A stretch of DNA of 64,000 nucleotides from NCBI RefSeq assembly GCF_040712075.1, contig NZ_JBFCVL010000001.1, positions 503,501 to 567,500 on the forward strand. Reading direction: 5' to 3'. Origin of the DNA: Fodinicurvata sp. EGI_FJ10296. Its GTDB lineage: Bacteria; Pseudomonadota; Alphaproteobacteria; DSM-16000; Inquilinaceae. The position numbers were made by a program, and so were the translations under genes. Below are positions 33,603 to 41,621 of this stretch, piece by piece; position 1 is the stretch's first letter; each line of letters begins with the position of its first letter. The notes under the pieces were generated by a model that saw only the letters and a program-made list of their open reading frames with translations, did no database searches and had not been told where the DNA came from.

Positions 33603-33831
33603 CAAGACAATCCGCATGGCCAATCAGATCGCCGCGTTCTTCAACGCTCAAGGGACGTCGGCCGAGGCCGTGTCGGCTGTCGCCAACCACCTGAAGCAGT
33701 TCTGGGACCCGCGCATGCGGCGGAAGCTGATCGAATTGGTGGGAGATGACGGTGCCGCCGATCCGGCAGTGGTCGGCGCCGTCCGCCAATTGCGAGACGA
33801 AGAAGGCAGTGGGGGGCGTTTGCCCTCCTGA
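33592..33831 (+). CDS. fdsD: Formate dehydrogenase delta subunit
   Basis: A 79-residue subunit matching the FdsD family by IRMANQIAAFFNAQG and HLKQFWDPRMRRKLI. FdsD is small and is required for assembly or stability of the FdsABG complex; its exact function is unsettled. The start chosen overlaps the end of fdhD by 11 bases and has GGAG upstream; a longer open frame inside fdhD is not used. It ends the operon; a strong hairpin follows within three bases of the stop. Confidence 0.93.
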   Translation: MSPDKTIRMANQIAAFFNAQGTSAEAVSAVANHLKQFWDPRMRRKLIELVGDDGAADPAVVGAVRQLRDEEGSGGRLPS

Positions 33832-33834
33832 CAT

Positions 33835-33856
33835 GGGGGTGCGCAATTCCACCCCC
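33835..33856 (+). terminator. Hairpin after the fds operon
   Basis: GGGGGTG (33835-33841) pairs with CACCCCC (33850-33856) around an 8-base loop, just after the fdsD stop. A second, longer dyad TTCCCGGG (33862-33869) / CCCGGGAA (33902-33909) follows before the convergent kinase gene ends. Neither has a T run, so they may slow RNA decay or help Rho-dependent termination rather than act alone. Confidence 0.5.
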
Positions 33857-33924
33857 ACCAATTCCCGGGCGCTGCGCGGCACGGGAGTGACGCGCTGCTG
33901 ACCCGGGAACTCGTGCGCCAGCTA

Positions 33925-34911
33925 TCAGGCGGCCTTGGCGACCAGCTTGCTCAGATCGATCTCGGGCCGGGCGCCGAAATGGCCGATGACCTCGGCGGCG
34001 GCAAGACTTCCGAGACGCGCGCATTCCGGCAGCGCAAGACCCTCGGTCAATCCGTGCAGGAAGCCGGCGGCATAGAGATCGCCGGCGCCCGTGGTGTCGA
34101 CGACCCTGTCGACCGAGGCGGCTTCGACCTGGTAGGTCTCCGTGCCGGCCACGACGACCGATCCCTTTTCGCTCCGCGTGACAACGGCGAGCTGGCAATC
34201 CTGGCGCACAGCACCCAACGCCTCTTCGACGGTCGGCACCTGATAGAGCGAGGTGATCTCGTTCTCGTTCGCGAACAATACGTCGATATGGCCGTTGACG
34301 AGGTCGCGGAAGCTCTCCCGGTGCCGGTCGACGCAGAAGCTGTCCGACAGGGTCAGTGAAACCTTGCGGCCCGCGCCATGCGCGATGTCGGCGGCCTTGA
34401 TGAAGGCCTCCTTCGCCTTTGGCTTGTCCCAAAGATAACCTTCCATGTAGGTCACCTGGGCGTTCTCGACGAGCTTCTGGTCAACGTCCTCGGGGCCGAG
34501 TTCGGTACAGGCGCCGAGAAACGTGTTCATCGTCCGCTGCGCGTCCGGCGTCACCAGGATCAGGCATCGTGCCGTCGGCGTGGCGTCGGTCAGCGGCGAG
34601 GAATTGAAATCGACGCCGATGGCGCGGATGTCATGGGCGAAAACGGACCCCAACTGGTCGGAACCGACTTTGCCGATAAAGGCGCCTTTGCTGCCGAAGG
34701 AAGCAAGGCCCGCCATGGTATTGGCAGCGGATCCACCGGAAATCTCGATTCCGGACCCCATCTTCTGGTAGAGCGCTTCGGCCTGGTCGGCGTCGATGAG
34801 AGTCATCCCGCCCTTGTTCAAGGCGTTCGTCTCGATAAAGGCGTCGTCCGCCCGGCTGATCACGTCGACGATGGCGTTGCCGATACCTACCACTTTGAGG
34901 GGTGCGGTCAT
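33925..34911 (-). CDS. PfkB-family carbohydrate/nucleoside kinase (adenosine kinase type)
   Basis: A 328-residue ribokinase-fold kinase. The PfkB signatures are GGSAANTMAGLASFGSKGAFIGKVG (near residue 58; glycine-rich) and DTTGAGDLYAAGFLHGL with the catalytic Asp of GAGD. Close relatives in alphaproteobacteria are annotated as adenosine kinase; ribokinase-like activity on another sugar or nucleoside cannot be excluded. The start is the ATG after AGGAGCAG. A good promoter-like sequence stands upstream. It converges on the fds operon. Confidence 0.9.
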   Translation of the reverse strand: MTAPLKVVGIGNAIVDVISRADDAFIETNALNKGGMTLIDADQAEALYQKMGSGIEISGGSAANTMAGLASFGSKGAFIGKVGSDQLGSVFAHDIRAIGVDFNSSPLTDATPTARCLILVTPDAQRTMNTFLGACTELGPEDVDQKLVENAQVTYMEGYLWDKPKAKEAFIKAADIAHGAGRKVSLTLSDSFCVDRHRESFRDLVNGHIDVLFANENEITSLYQVPTVEEALGAVRQDCQLAVVTRSEKGSVVVAGTETYQVEAASVDRVVDTTGAGDLYAAGFLHGLTEGLALPECARLGSLAAAEVIGHFGARPEIDLSKLVAKAA

Positions 34912-34966
34912 GGGCTGCTCCTGATTCTGTTTTAAGAAAATGCATCCTGTGTGCACTCGCAGCCGC

Positions 34967-34994
34967 AGTATAGGGGATCGATCCGAGATGACAA
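34967..34994 (-). promoter_or_regulatory. Probable housekeeping promoter of the PfkB-family kinase gene
   Basis: On the minus strand TTGTCA (-35, 34994-34989) and TATACT (-10, 34972-34967) are 16 bases apart, about 55 bases before the start codon. The match to the sigma-70 type consensus is good. Predicted by eye only. Confidence 0.5.
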
Positions 34995-35135
34995 CCGTCG
35001 AAAAGCGCCCTTGCCCGGTCCATCCTTCCGCGAAGCCGATCGGGAACGGAAGCGCGACGAACCCATGTTCGTCATTGGTGTTATTATAGCGCGCGGTACA
35101 TATTATTATTTGCGACATAGGGTTAATACAGCAAG

Positions 35136-35810
35136 ATGAGTGTTTTATTTAGATCATTCTCGCGCGCAGTGGGTCAGTTCGATGATCCGGCATTCTTTCG
35201 TGTTCTTGTCTATGCGATCGCGGGCAGTGCCCTTGCCCTCGCGGCCATGGTCGTGGGCTTCGTCTTCGCTGTCGACGCCATTGCGACCACGGGTCTGGCG
35301 TGGCTCGACGCCGTGATCAATCTTCTTGGCGGTCTGGCGGGTTTCGTTTTGGCCTATCTGATGTTCCCGGCGGTTGCCGGCCTGATCGTCGGCCTGTTCG
35401 TGGACGGCATCGCCGACGCGGTCGAGCGCCGCCATTACCCCGCCCTGGGGCCGACGCGCGACCTGGGCTATGTCAAGCCGCTGATTCTGGCGCTGAAGTT
35501 CCTGCCGGTTATTGTCATCGCCAATCTCGTCGGCCTTGTCGTGGTCTACCTCGTTCCAGGGATCAATCTCATCGCCTTCCTGTTGATCAACGGGTTCCTC
35601 CTCGGCCGCGAATTCTTCGACATGGTGGCGCTGCGCCGCCTGCCGCCGGAGGCCGTTGCCGCGCGCAGGCGGCAGCATGGCCCCTTAATTCTCATGGCGG
35701 GAATGGGGATCGCCCTATTGTTTTCCGTGCCAATCCTCAATATTCTGGCGCCGGTGGTCGGCGCTGCCACTATGGCGCATATATTTCAAATGCTTCCTTC
35801 CGGTGATTGA
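35136..35810 (+). CDS. EI24/CysZ-like membrane protein
   Basis: A 224-residue membrane protein of the EI24 domain family, which includes CysZ, a sulfate uptake protein in E. coli. Hydrophobic helices are visible at about residues 25-48, 57-83, 113-140, 141-160 and 184-213, and the family-typical FLLGREFFDMVALRRLP near residue 160 and LPVIVIANLVGLVVVYLVPGIN match. The middle (GPTRDLGYVKPLILALK) is a re-entrant-like helical region. Whether this one moves sulfate is not shown; the name is by family. The leader upstream is strikingly AT-rich compared with the rest of the window, which may mark its promoter. Confidence 0.85.
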   Translation: MSVLFRSFSRAVGQFDDPAFFRVLVYAIAGSALALAAMVVGFVFAVDAIATTGLAWLDAVINLLGGLAGFVLAYLMFPAVAGLIVGLFVDGIADAVERRHYPALGPTRDLGYVKPLILALKFLPVIVIANLVGLVVVYLVPGINLIAFLLINGFLLGREFFDMVALRRLPPEAVAARRRQHGPLILMAGMGIALLFSVPILNILAPVVGAATMAHIFQMLPSGD

Positions 35811-35819
35811 AAAGGGACA

Positions 35820-35857
35820 TTAACAATTCATCTGGATGTTAACCGCTGATTTGTTAA
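35820..35857. promoter_or_regulatory. Cluster of TTAAC motifs upstream of the bactofilin gene
   Basis: TTAAC at 35820, GTTAAC at 35838 and GTTAA at 35853 lie in 38 AT-rich bases. CtrA, the alphaproteobacterial cell-cycle regulator, binds TTAA-N7-TTAA; the spacings here are 15 and 11, so this is not a canonical site. Half-site binding or a plain AT-rich promoter are equally possible. Confidence 0.25.
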
Positions 35858-35933
35858 TATGCCGACGGACATCGCCCGCGTGGCGTGGGGGCGTCGTCCG
35901 ATCCATCATCTCATCGTTCAGGGAGATCGTATC

Positions 35934-36674
35934 GTGTTCCGACGAAAAGGCCCTTCTCCCGGAGAACCGTCTCAGGAAAAGCAGCAATCGCGCCCGCCCG
36001 CCGGTGTCGGCGATCGGTCCTATCAAGGATCGACGGGTGCTTCAGGATCCACATCAGCCAGTAGCGAAGGGAGATCCATGTCAGGAACCAGAACGCCGCC
36101 CCCGGGTAAATCCGACATACCGCGCAGGCCGGGCGACACCTCCGCGACGGCCGGGCGTCGGCCAAGCGAGTCCGGCGAAACGACGGCCGACGACCCTCAG
36201 AGCCGGCGGCTGATTGTCGGCCGGGATATTTCCCTGACCGGCGAAATCAGTGCTTGCGACCATCTGATCGTCGAAGGCCGCATAGAAGCCCGGATCGGCG
36301 ATTGCAAGACGCTGGATGTAGCCGATGGCGGCACCTTCAAGGGATCGGCAGATATTGGCGATGCCGACATTGCCGGCCGATTCGAAGGCGATCTCAGTGT
36401 TCAGAATCGCCTGACCCTGCGCGCTACCGGCGTGGTCAACGGCACGATCAAGTACGGTGAACTGGCTGTTGAGGCCGGTGGCCGGCTGATCGGGCAGACT
36501 GAGCCGATCAACGCGAACGAAACCGTGGTGACGCCGCTCGTCGATCCGGGACGTCGGTCGCAGTCGGCAGGGTCGTCCGGCGGTTCTGCCGGTTCGGCGC
36601 CCTCGGGTTCGGTATCGTCCTCCAGCAGTCACGCCCCTCAGCCTGTTCCGGCAGCGGAGCGGGGATCAAGCTGA
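35934..36674 (+). CDS. Bactofilin-family cytoskeletal protein
   Basis: A 246-residue polymer-forming protein. Bactofilins are beta-helical filaments that help shape cells and place wall enzymes. The core (about residues 90-200) shows the repeat-rich pattern RLIVGRDISLTGEISACDHLIVEGRI, FKGSADIGDADIAGRFEGDL and LTLRATGVVNGTIKYGELAVEAGGRLIGQ. It is flanked by long Ser/Gly/Pro-rich, probably disordered ends, longer than in many homologues. The start chosen is a GTG giving VFRRK, because AGGGAGA lies 8 bases before it; an upstream ATG at 35859 has no site and adds an unusual sequence. Confidence 0.9.
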   Translation: MFRRKGPSPGEPSQEKQQSRPPAGVGDRSYQGSTGASGSTSASSEGRSMSGTRTPPPGKSDIPRRPGDTSATAGRRPSESGETTADDPQSRRLIVGRDISLTGEISACDHLIVEGRIEARIGDCKTLDVADGGTFKGSADIGDADIAGRFEGDLSVQNRLTLRATGVVNGTIKYGELAVEAGGRLIGQTEPINANETVVTPLVDPGRRSQSAGSSGGSAGSAPSGSVSSSSSHAPQPVPAAERGSS

Positions 36675-36691
36675 CGCTGGGCCGCAATTTG

Positions 36692-37363
36692 CTACGGCAA
36701 TGCCTTGTCCGGATAGCGGCATAGGTCGCTGATCGGACAGGCGCCGCAAGCCGGTTTGCGCGCTTTGCAGATATAGCGTCCGTGGAGGATGAGCCAATGA
36801 TGGGCGTGGTGGCGCCAGTGAGGCGGCACGACGGCCATAAGTTCGTTTTCCACGTGCACGACAGTTGCACCCGGCGCAAGGCCGGTACGATTGGCGACCC
36901 GGAATATGTGCGTGTCGACGGCGATCGTCGGCTCGCCGAATGCGATGTTCAGCACGACATTGGCGGTCTTGCGGCCCACCCCCGGCAGCGCCTCAAGAGC
37001 CTCCCGGTCGCGGGGGACCTGACCGCCGTGGTCGCGGACAAGAATTTGCGACAGGGCCGCGACGTTGCGGGCCTTGGCGTTGAACAGTCCGATGGTCCGA
37101 ATATGATCGCGAATCCCCTCCTCACCTAAAGCAGCCATGGCTTCTGGCGTATCGGCGACCTGGAACAAAGCGCGTGTCGCCTTGTTGACTCCCTCATCCG
37201 TCGCCTGCGCCGAAAGCACCACGGCGACCAGAAGCGTAAACGGATTCGTATACTGAAGGTCGCTTCGCGGTTCGGGCATTCGCTCGGCGAGACGGGCGAA
37301 CAGGGTTTCGATTTCCGGTGCCGTCAATCGACCAGATAGCGGTTCGTCCTGTTTCACTGACAT
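36692..37363 (-). CDS. nth: Endonuclease III
   Basis: A 223-residue DNA glycosylase/AP lyase that removes oxidised pyrimidines. The helix-hairpin-helix with catalytic Lys is LEALPGVGRKTANVVLNIAFG, the catalytic Asp is in VDTHIFRVANRTGL, and the C-terminal [4Fe-4S] cluster ligands are C-x6-C-x2-C-x5-C (CKARKPACGACPISDLC). All key residues are present. The ATG at 37363 is preferred to the TTG eight codons upstream. It is divergent from the DUF2244 gene. Confidence 0.97.
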   Translation of the reverse strand: MSVKQDEPLSGRLTAPEIETLFARLAERMPEPRSDLQYTNPFTLLVAVVLSAQATDEGVNKATRALFQVADTPEAMAALGEEGIRDHIRTIGLFNAKARNVAALSQILVRDHGGQVPRDREALEALPGVGRKTANVVLNIAFGEPTIAVDTHIFRVANRTGLAPGATVVHVENELMAVVPPHWRHHAHHWLILHGRYICKARKPACGACPISDLCRYPDKALP

Positions 37364-37571
37364 TGGTACCGAAATCCTCTGTGGCAAATTGGATCCCTGG
37401 CCGGATCACCGACCGCGTCTTTCATGCGCCGGTGTCCAACCCTTGGGCCTGCAGCCGGGTGCGGCAAAACGAATGTGTAACCGAGGCCGGTGTGATGGAT
37501 ATACTTGCCCCTGCGACCGATGGCCAACCCGGACCTGCTATGCCGACACCAAAGGGATCCACGAACCTGAG

Positions 37572-38120
37572 ATGACAGAGCGAGCGCGGCCTGATGCTTC
37601 TTTGACCCACTTTGTCGACGATCGCGGCAGCGAAAAGGTGCATTTCGATGCCATCCTGCATCCCAACCGATCGCTTTCGCAGGCGGGGTTCTATCTCGTC
37701 ATGGCGATGGTGGGGTTGATCAGCCTGATCATGGGTACGGTTTTCCTGATCGCGGGCGCATGGCCCGTGTTCGGTTTCTATGGCCTGGATGTTGCCATCG
37801 TCTACTGGGCTTTCCGGCGAAACTATCATTCCGCGCGGATGTACGAATGCGTTCGGCTGACGGACGCCACCCTGGTGGTGGAACGTGTCGATACCCGTGG
37901 CCACCATCATAACTGGACGTTCCAGCCGCACTGGATGCAGATCCACATGGACGATCCGCCGCAGCACGAGAGCCAGATCCGGCTCGTCAGCCATGGACGG
38001 TCTCTGATTATCGGCAGTTTCCTCTCGCCGGAGGAGCGGCTGGATTTTGCCAACGCCCTGCGCCGGGCGCTTGCCCTGGTCAAGAATCCGCTCGCCGAAT
38101 TACCGTCGGGGCACGCATAA
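37572..38120 (+). CDS. DUF2244 family membrane protein
   Basis: A 182-residue protein of the DUF2244 family, conserved in alphaproteobacteria and often found close to nth and dapB, as here. Two transmembrane helices are visible (about residues 42-62 and 66-86), with the family-typical FHAILHPNRSLS-like lead-in FDAILHPNRSLSQAGF and a cytoplasmic C-terminal part with the conserved RLVSHGRSLIIGSFLSPEERLDFANALRRAL. Function unknown. The ribosome site is weak, but the ATG at 37572 gives the usual length. Confidence 0.85.
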   Translation: MTERARPDASLTHFVDDRGSEKVHFDAILHPNRSLSQAGFYLVMAMVGLISLIMGTVFLIAGAWPVFGFYGLDVAIVYWAFRRNYHSARMYECVRLTDATLVVERVDTRGHHHNWTFQPHWMQIHMDDPPQHESQIRLVSHGRSLIIGSFLSPEERLDFANALRRALALVKNPLAELPSGHA

Positions 38121-38152
38121 AAGCAGCCGGAGCCCGAGCGCCGACGTCACGA

Positions 38153-38959
38153 TCACAGGTCTCTCAATCCCAATACGTCGGCCATGCCGTATATGCCTGG
38201 TTTGCGGCCAACCAGCCATCGGGCCGCCTTGATGGCACCGCGGGCGAATATCCGCCGATCGGACGACTTGTGGCCAAGTTCGACCCGCTCACCGGGGCCG
38301 GCAAAAATCACGGTATGGTCGCCGACGACATCGCCGCCCCTCAGGCTGGCAAATCCGATATTACCCGGCCTGCGTTCCCCGGTATGCCCATCGCGCCCTC
38401 GGTCGGCCCGGTCATCCAGATTGACGCCCCGGCCATCTGCGGCTGACTGTCCCAGCAGCAACGCTGTTCCGGATGGTGCATCGATCTTGTGCCGGTGGTG
38501 CATCTCGACAATTTCGATATCGAAATCTTCATCGAGAATGGCGGCAACCCGTTGGGAAAGTGCGGCGAGCAGGTTGACGCCCATGCTCATATTCGCGCCG
38601 ATCATGAGCGGCGTATGCCGGGCCGCCATGTCAAGGGCGGCGTGATCCTCCGCGCTGAGGCCGGTGGTGCCGATCACATGGGCGGTTTTGCCCTGCGCGG
38701 CGAGTTCGGCAAAGGCGCGTGTCGCCTCCGGGACGGTGAAATCGATCACGACGTCGGCCTCGGCGAACAGTGCAACGGCGTCATCGGTGACCGGAACACC
38801 GCAGGCGCTGGTTCCTGCCAGCAATCCGGCATCGGTTCCGACGGCGTCGGAGCCCGACCGAGCTACCGCGCCGGCAAGTTCGACGCATTCGGTTGCCAAA
38901 ACCGCGGCAATGTTCATCCGCCCCATACGGCCTGCTGCCCCAACCACGCCAATTTTCAT
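38153..38959 (-). CDS. dapB: 4-hydroxy-tetrahydrodipicolinate reductase
   Basis: A 268-residue NAD(P)H-dependent reductase in the diaminopimelate/lysine pathway. The nucleotide-binding loop is IGVVGAAGRMGRM, the central conserved part is GTTGLSAEDHAAL and GANMSMGVNLL, and the catalytic/substrate motif EMHHRHKIDAPSGTALLLG is exact (His pair and Lys). Length normal. It converges with the DUF2244 gene and follows opgH on the same strand with 84 bases between. Confidence 0.97.
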   Translation of the reverse strand: MKIGVVGAAGRMGRMNIAAVLATECVELAGAVARSGSDAVGTDAGLLAGTSACGVPVTDDAVALFAEADVVIDFTVPEATRAFAELAAQGKTAHVIGTTGLSAEDHAALDMAARHTPLMIGANMSMGVNLLAALSQRVAAILDEDFDIEIVEMHHRHKIDAPSGTALLLGQSAADGRGVNLDDRADRGRDGHTGERRPGNIGFASLRGGDVVGDHTVIFAGPGERVELGHKSSDRRIFARGAIKAARWLVGRKPGIYGMADVLGLRDL

Positions 38960-39043
38960 GATCGCTGTTCTCCCCTGAGCCGATGTTCTCGAATGTTGTC
39001 TTGCCTCCAGGGATAGACGATGCAGGCATCGCGTGCCAAGCAG

Positions 39044-41116
39044 CTATTCAGCCGGAATCGGCCTGGATTCCGTCGGAGTGGCGGACGCGAAGGCCAGACC
39101 GTCGGCCAGCGGGGTGCGCGGCATCAGGGGCCGAATGACCGAAACCGGGTCGGTCAGCAGCGCCATCTTGGCTGCCTGGTCCAGTGGCAGTCCGCGTGCC
39201 AACCTGAAGCGGGCGTCGTTGAGCAGGCGCATCCGGTCGCGGCCGACAGTGGCGGGGCGCCCCTGATGATAGACGTGCAGAACACGGCGATGGACGGCGT
39301 TCAGCGTCGGGTCGCTGAGCACATCGCGAAGCCCGTCGCGGTCGACCAATTGGTGGTTCGGATGGTGGGCCTGTCTCGACGCCAGGGCCATTGCCACGAC
39401 GTCGGGCGCGGACCGTTCCGCAGGCGCCACGAAAAGCCCCACCGCCCGCGTTGCCGCGCCAAGCCAGACACTATCGGCCAGAACGATCAGTATCGGAGCG
39501 GCCAGAAGGGGTATGGCCACCGGCAGACCCCAGATCAGGGATCCGGTTGGTTTTCCATCGGCGTCCATCGCCCCGGCGCCGAACAGGATCAGGCCGGTTA
39601 TCGCCACACCGGCCAGGAATGGCGGTAGCGCCAAGCGCATTTGCTCGCGCCGATACGAAGACGCAATGTTTCTGCGCTGTGTCGTCCAGCCGACCGCATG
39701 GCCGGCAAAGACAGCAACCACGGCCAGGCACTGATGAACCATCAGGATCGGGGCCAGAAATGCGGTCAAGGCGATTTCCAGCGGCGTTGCGACGAGCGCG
39801 AAGAAGCGGCCCGATCTGCCGCTCAGAAGCGAGTCGGCGAGCCCCACCAATCGCGGACCGACCAACAGGCAGAGCACGAGAACCAGCAGCGGGCCGATGA
39901 CGGTCAACATTCCGTCGCCGGGCGCACCGACGGTGTCGAGCACGAGGCCGACGGCGATGAAGCCAAGCCATACCGGCGCGATCGCATAGCTCATTATGCC
40001 GGACATCAGGTGAAACCGGCTCATACCCTTCAGGCCGGGGCCGAACAGAATGCGGAGATGTTGAAGATTGCCCTGGCACCACCGTCGATCGCGGCGGGCG
40101 AACGCCGCCATGGTCGCGGGTGATTCCTCGTAGCTGCCGCCAAGATCGGGGGCGATACGGACCTCCCATCCGGCGCGGACCAGCAGCGCGGCCTCGACGA
40201 AGTCATGGCTCAGAATGTCGCCCCCCATGGGCGCCCTTCCGCGCAGCCGGGGCAGTCCGCAATGGCGAAGAAACGGCTCCATGCGAAAGATTGCGTTGTG
40301 TCCCCACGAGTTGCCATGGGGTCCGGACAGCAGGGCAAGGCCAGCCGTAAATACCGGGCCATAGGTGCCGCCGGCAAATTGCAGCAGGCGGTTGAACAGC
40401 GAGGTGCCATTCACGATCACGGGGGCGGTCTGGATCATGGCGACGGTCGGCGCCGCATCCATGCGGTCGATCAGGGCGCCGATTGTGCTGCCTTCCATAA
40501 GGCTGTCTGCGTCAAGAACGACCATGTAGTCGTAGCGCCGGCCCCATCGGCGGCAGAAGTCGGCGATATTGCCGCTCTTTCGCCCGGCGGTGTCCGGGCG
40601 TTTGCGGTAGAAGATCCGGCTGTCGCCGCCAAATTCGCGGCAAAGGCCGGCCCAGGCCTTTTCTTCCGCGACCCAGATATCCGGATCGGTGGTATCGCTG
40701 AGAATGAAAAAATCCACCCGGTCCTGGCGTCCGGCCGCCCGAACGGAGCGGACCATTGCGGCGATGTTACCGGCGACCATGTCAGGGTCTTCGTTGTGAA
40801 TCGCAATCGCCACGACGGTCCGGCTGTCCTGCGCTTGCGGACTCCTGGCCTCAGCGTCCGGAGAGCGCCGCGGATGCCATCTGAGGGCCAGGAACCCGGC
40901 GATGGCGGTCCAGAACGCAAGGGCGATCCAGCCGGTCCCGATGGTGAACAGCACCAATGCCGAAAATATCAGGCCGACCGGACCGGTTTCCCAAAGCACA
41001 CCCGCCAGCAGCCATGTTCCGACAGCAGTCGTCAGACCGGAAAGGCCGAATACTGTCCAGCGGGCAAGACGGATCGCCGCTTGGGTCGTTGCTGTGGTGT
41101 CTTCCGAAGTCATCAT
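39044..41116 (-). CDS. opgH: Osmoregulated periplasmic glucan glucosyltransferase (OpgH/MdoH)
   Basis: A 690-residue membrane glucosyltransferase of family GT2 that builds the linear beta-glucan backbone of osmoregulated periplasmic glucans from UDP-glucose. About two hydrophobic helices precede the catalytic domain, which contains VVLDADSLMEGSTI (DxD type) and ARRDRRWCQGNLQHLRIL (QxxRW-like, with WCQGN), and several helices follow to the C-terminus. Two adjacent ATGs (41116 and 41113) are candidate starts, and no clear Shine-Dalgarno site precedes them; it may depend on coupling to the small upstream gene, which ends 14 bases before. No opgG is present in the window, though opgG normally precedes opgH. 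Confidence 0.93.
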   Translation of the reverse strand: MMTSEDTTATTQAAIRLARWTVFGLSGLTTAVGTWLLAGVLWETGPVGLIFSALVLFTIGTGWIALAFWTAIAGFLALRWHPRRSPDAEARSPQAQDSRTVVAIAIHNEDPDMVAGNIAAMVRSVRAAGRQDRVDFFILSDTTDPDIWVAEEKAWAGLCREFGGDSRIFYRKRPDTAGRKSGNIADFCRRWGRRYDYMVVLDADSLMEGSTIGALIDRMDAAPTVAMIQTAPVIVNGTSLFNRLLQFAGGTYGPVFTAGLALLSGPHGNSWGHNAIFRMEPFLRHCGLPRLRGRAPMGGDILSHDFVEAALLVRAGWEVRIAPDLGGSYEESPATMAAFARRDRRWCQGNLQHLRILFGPGLKGMSRFHLMSGIMSYAIAPVWLGFIAVGLVLDTVGAPGDGMLTVIGPLLVLVLCLLVGPRLVGLADSLLSGRSGRFFALVATPLEIALTAFLAPILMVHQCLAVVAVFAGHAVGWTTQRRNIASSYRREQMRLALPPFLAGVAITGLILFGAGAMDADGKPTGSLIWGLPVAIPLLAAPILIVLADSVWLGAATRAVGLFVAPAERSAPDVVAMALASRQAHHPNHQLVDRDGLRDVLSDPTLNAVHRRVLHVYHQGRPATVGRDRMRLLNDARFRLARGLPLDQAAKMALLTDPVSVIRPLMPRTPLADGLAFASATPTESRPIPAE

Positions 41117-41130
41117 GGCGCCATGTGGGA

Positions 41131-41388
41131 TCAGTCTGTGCGTCCGGTATGGCTGGCGCCGCCGAGAACGGTGCGGCGTCGGCTCCATTGGCTGATGGTC
41201 AGACGCCGCACGAAGCGCGAGACAGCGCGCGGCACGACCCGGCGGACCGCCCGCGGCTCCAGGCGTTGAACAGGCATGGAGGCTGGTGCCTCAGGCGGTG
41301 CGACGATGATTGCGTCAACGGGGATTGCGTCAACAGGGATCGCGTCAACCGGGGCAAATTCAACCGGGGTGTGCCTGGTTGCGTCCAT
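41131..41388 (-). CDS. Small unrecognised protein upstream of opgH with Val-Asp-Ala-Ile-Pro repeats
   Basis: An 85-residue protein of unknown family. It contains three consecutive PVDAI units (about residues 13-27) encoded by a 15-base tandem repeat, a Pro/Ala linker, and a basic C-terminal half (RRVVPRAVSRFVRRLTISQWSRRRT). No signal peptide or clear membrane helix. The start is the ATG after TGGAG, six bases away. It lies in the same direction as opgH and ends 14 bases before it, so it is plausibly co-transcribed and translationally coupled. I cannot assign a function; its reality rests on the ribosome site and placement. Confidence 0.6.
   Translation of the reverse strand: MDATRHTPVEFAPVDAIPVDAIPVDAIIVAPPEAPASMPVQRLEPRAVRRVVPRAVSRFVRRLTISQWSRRRTVLGGASHTGRTD
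41308..41352. repeat. Three tandem 15-base units in the small gene upstream of opgH
   Basis: Units beginning GATTGCGTCAAC, GATTGCGTCAAC and GATCGCGTCAAC run from 41308, 41323 and 41338, with a fourth degenerate copy after. On the minus strand they give Pro-Val-Asp-Ala-Ile repeats. The unit is a whole number of codons. Confidence 0.85.
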
Positions 41389-41417
41389 AGAGAACTCCAT
41401 TAACCGCGAGGATAAAT

Positions 41418-41436
41418 GTTGGTGTTGCAAACCAAC
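41418..41436. promoter_or_regulatory. Dyad upstream of the small gene and opgH
   Basis: GTTGGT-N7-ACCAAC is a perfect dyad about 30 bases before the start of the small gene that precedes opgH. It could be an operator or a leader hairpin. Symmetry and position are the only evidence. Confidence 0.3.
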
Positions 41437-41621
41437 CAATATCGATCGTCGGCGCCGAGTCTCCAGAGGCAGGGGGAATAAAATCCGTGACGGACGCGTG
41501 ATAAAGAGACCGGGGCGCCTCGGGGTGCCGATAAAATGGCCCTGCGGGGATCGTTCGGCCGGGTTCCGATCTCAGGGGGCGGGTCGCCACGACCAGCGGT
41601 CGCAGCGCCCCGCATCCCGGA

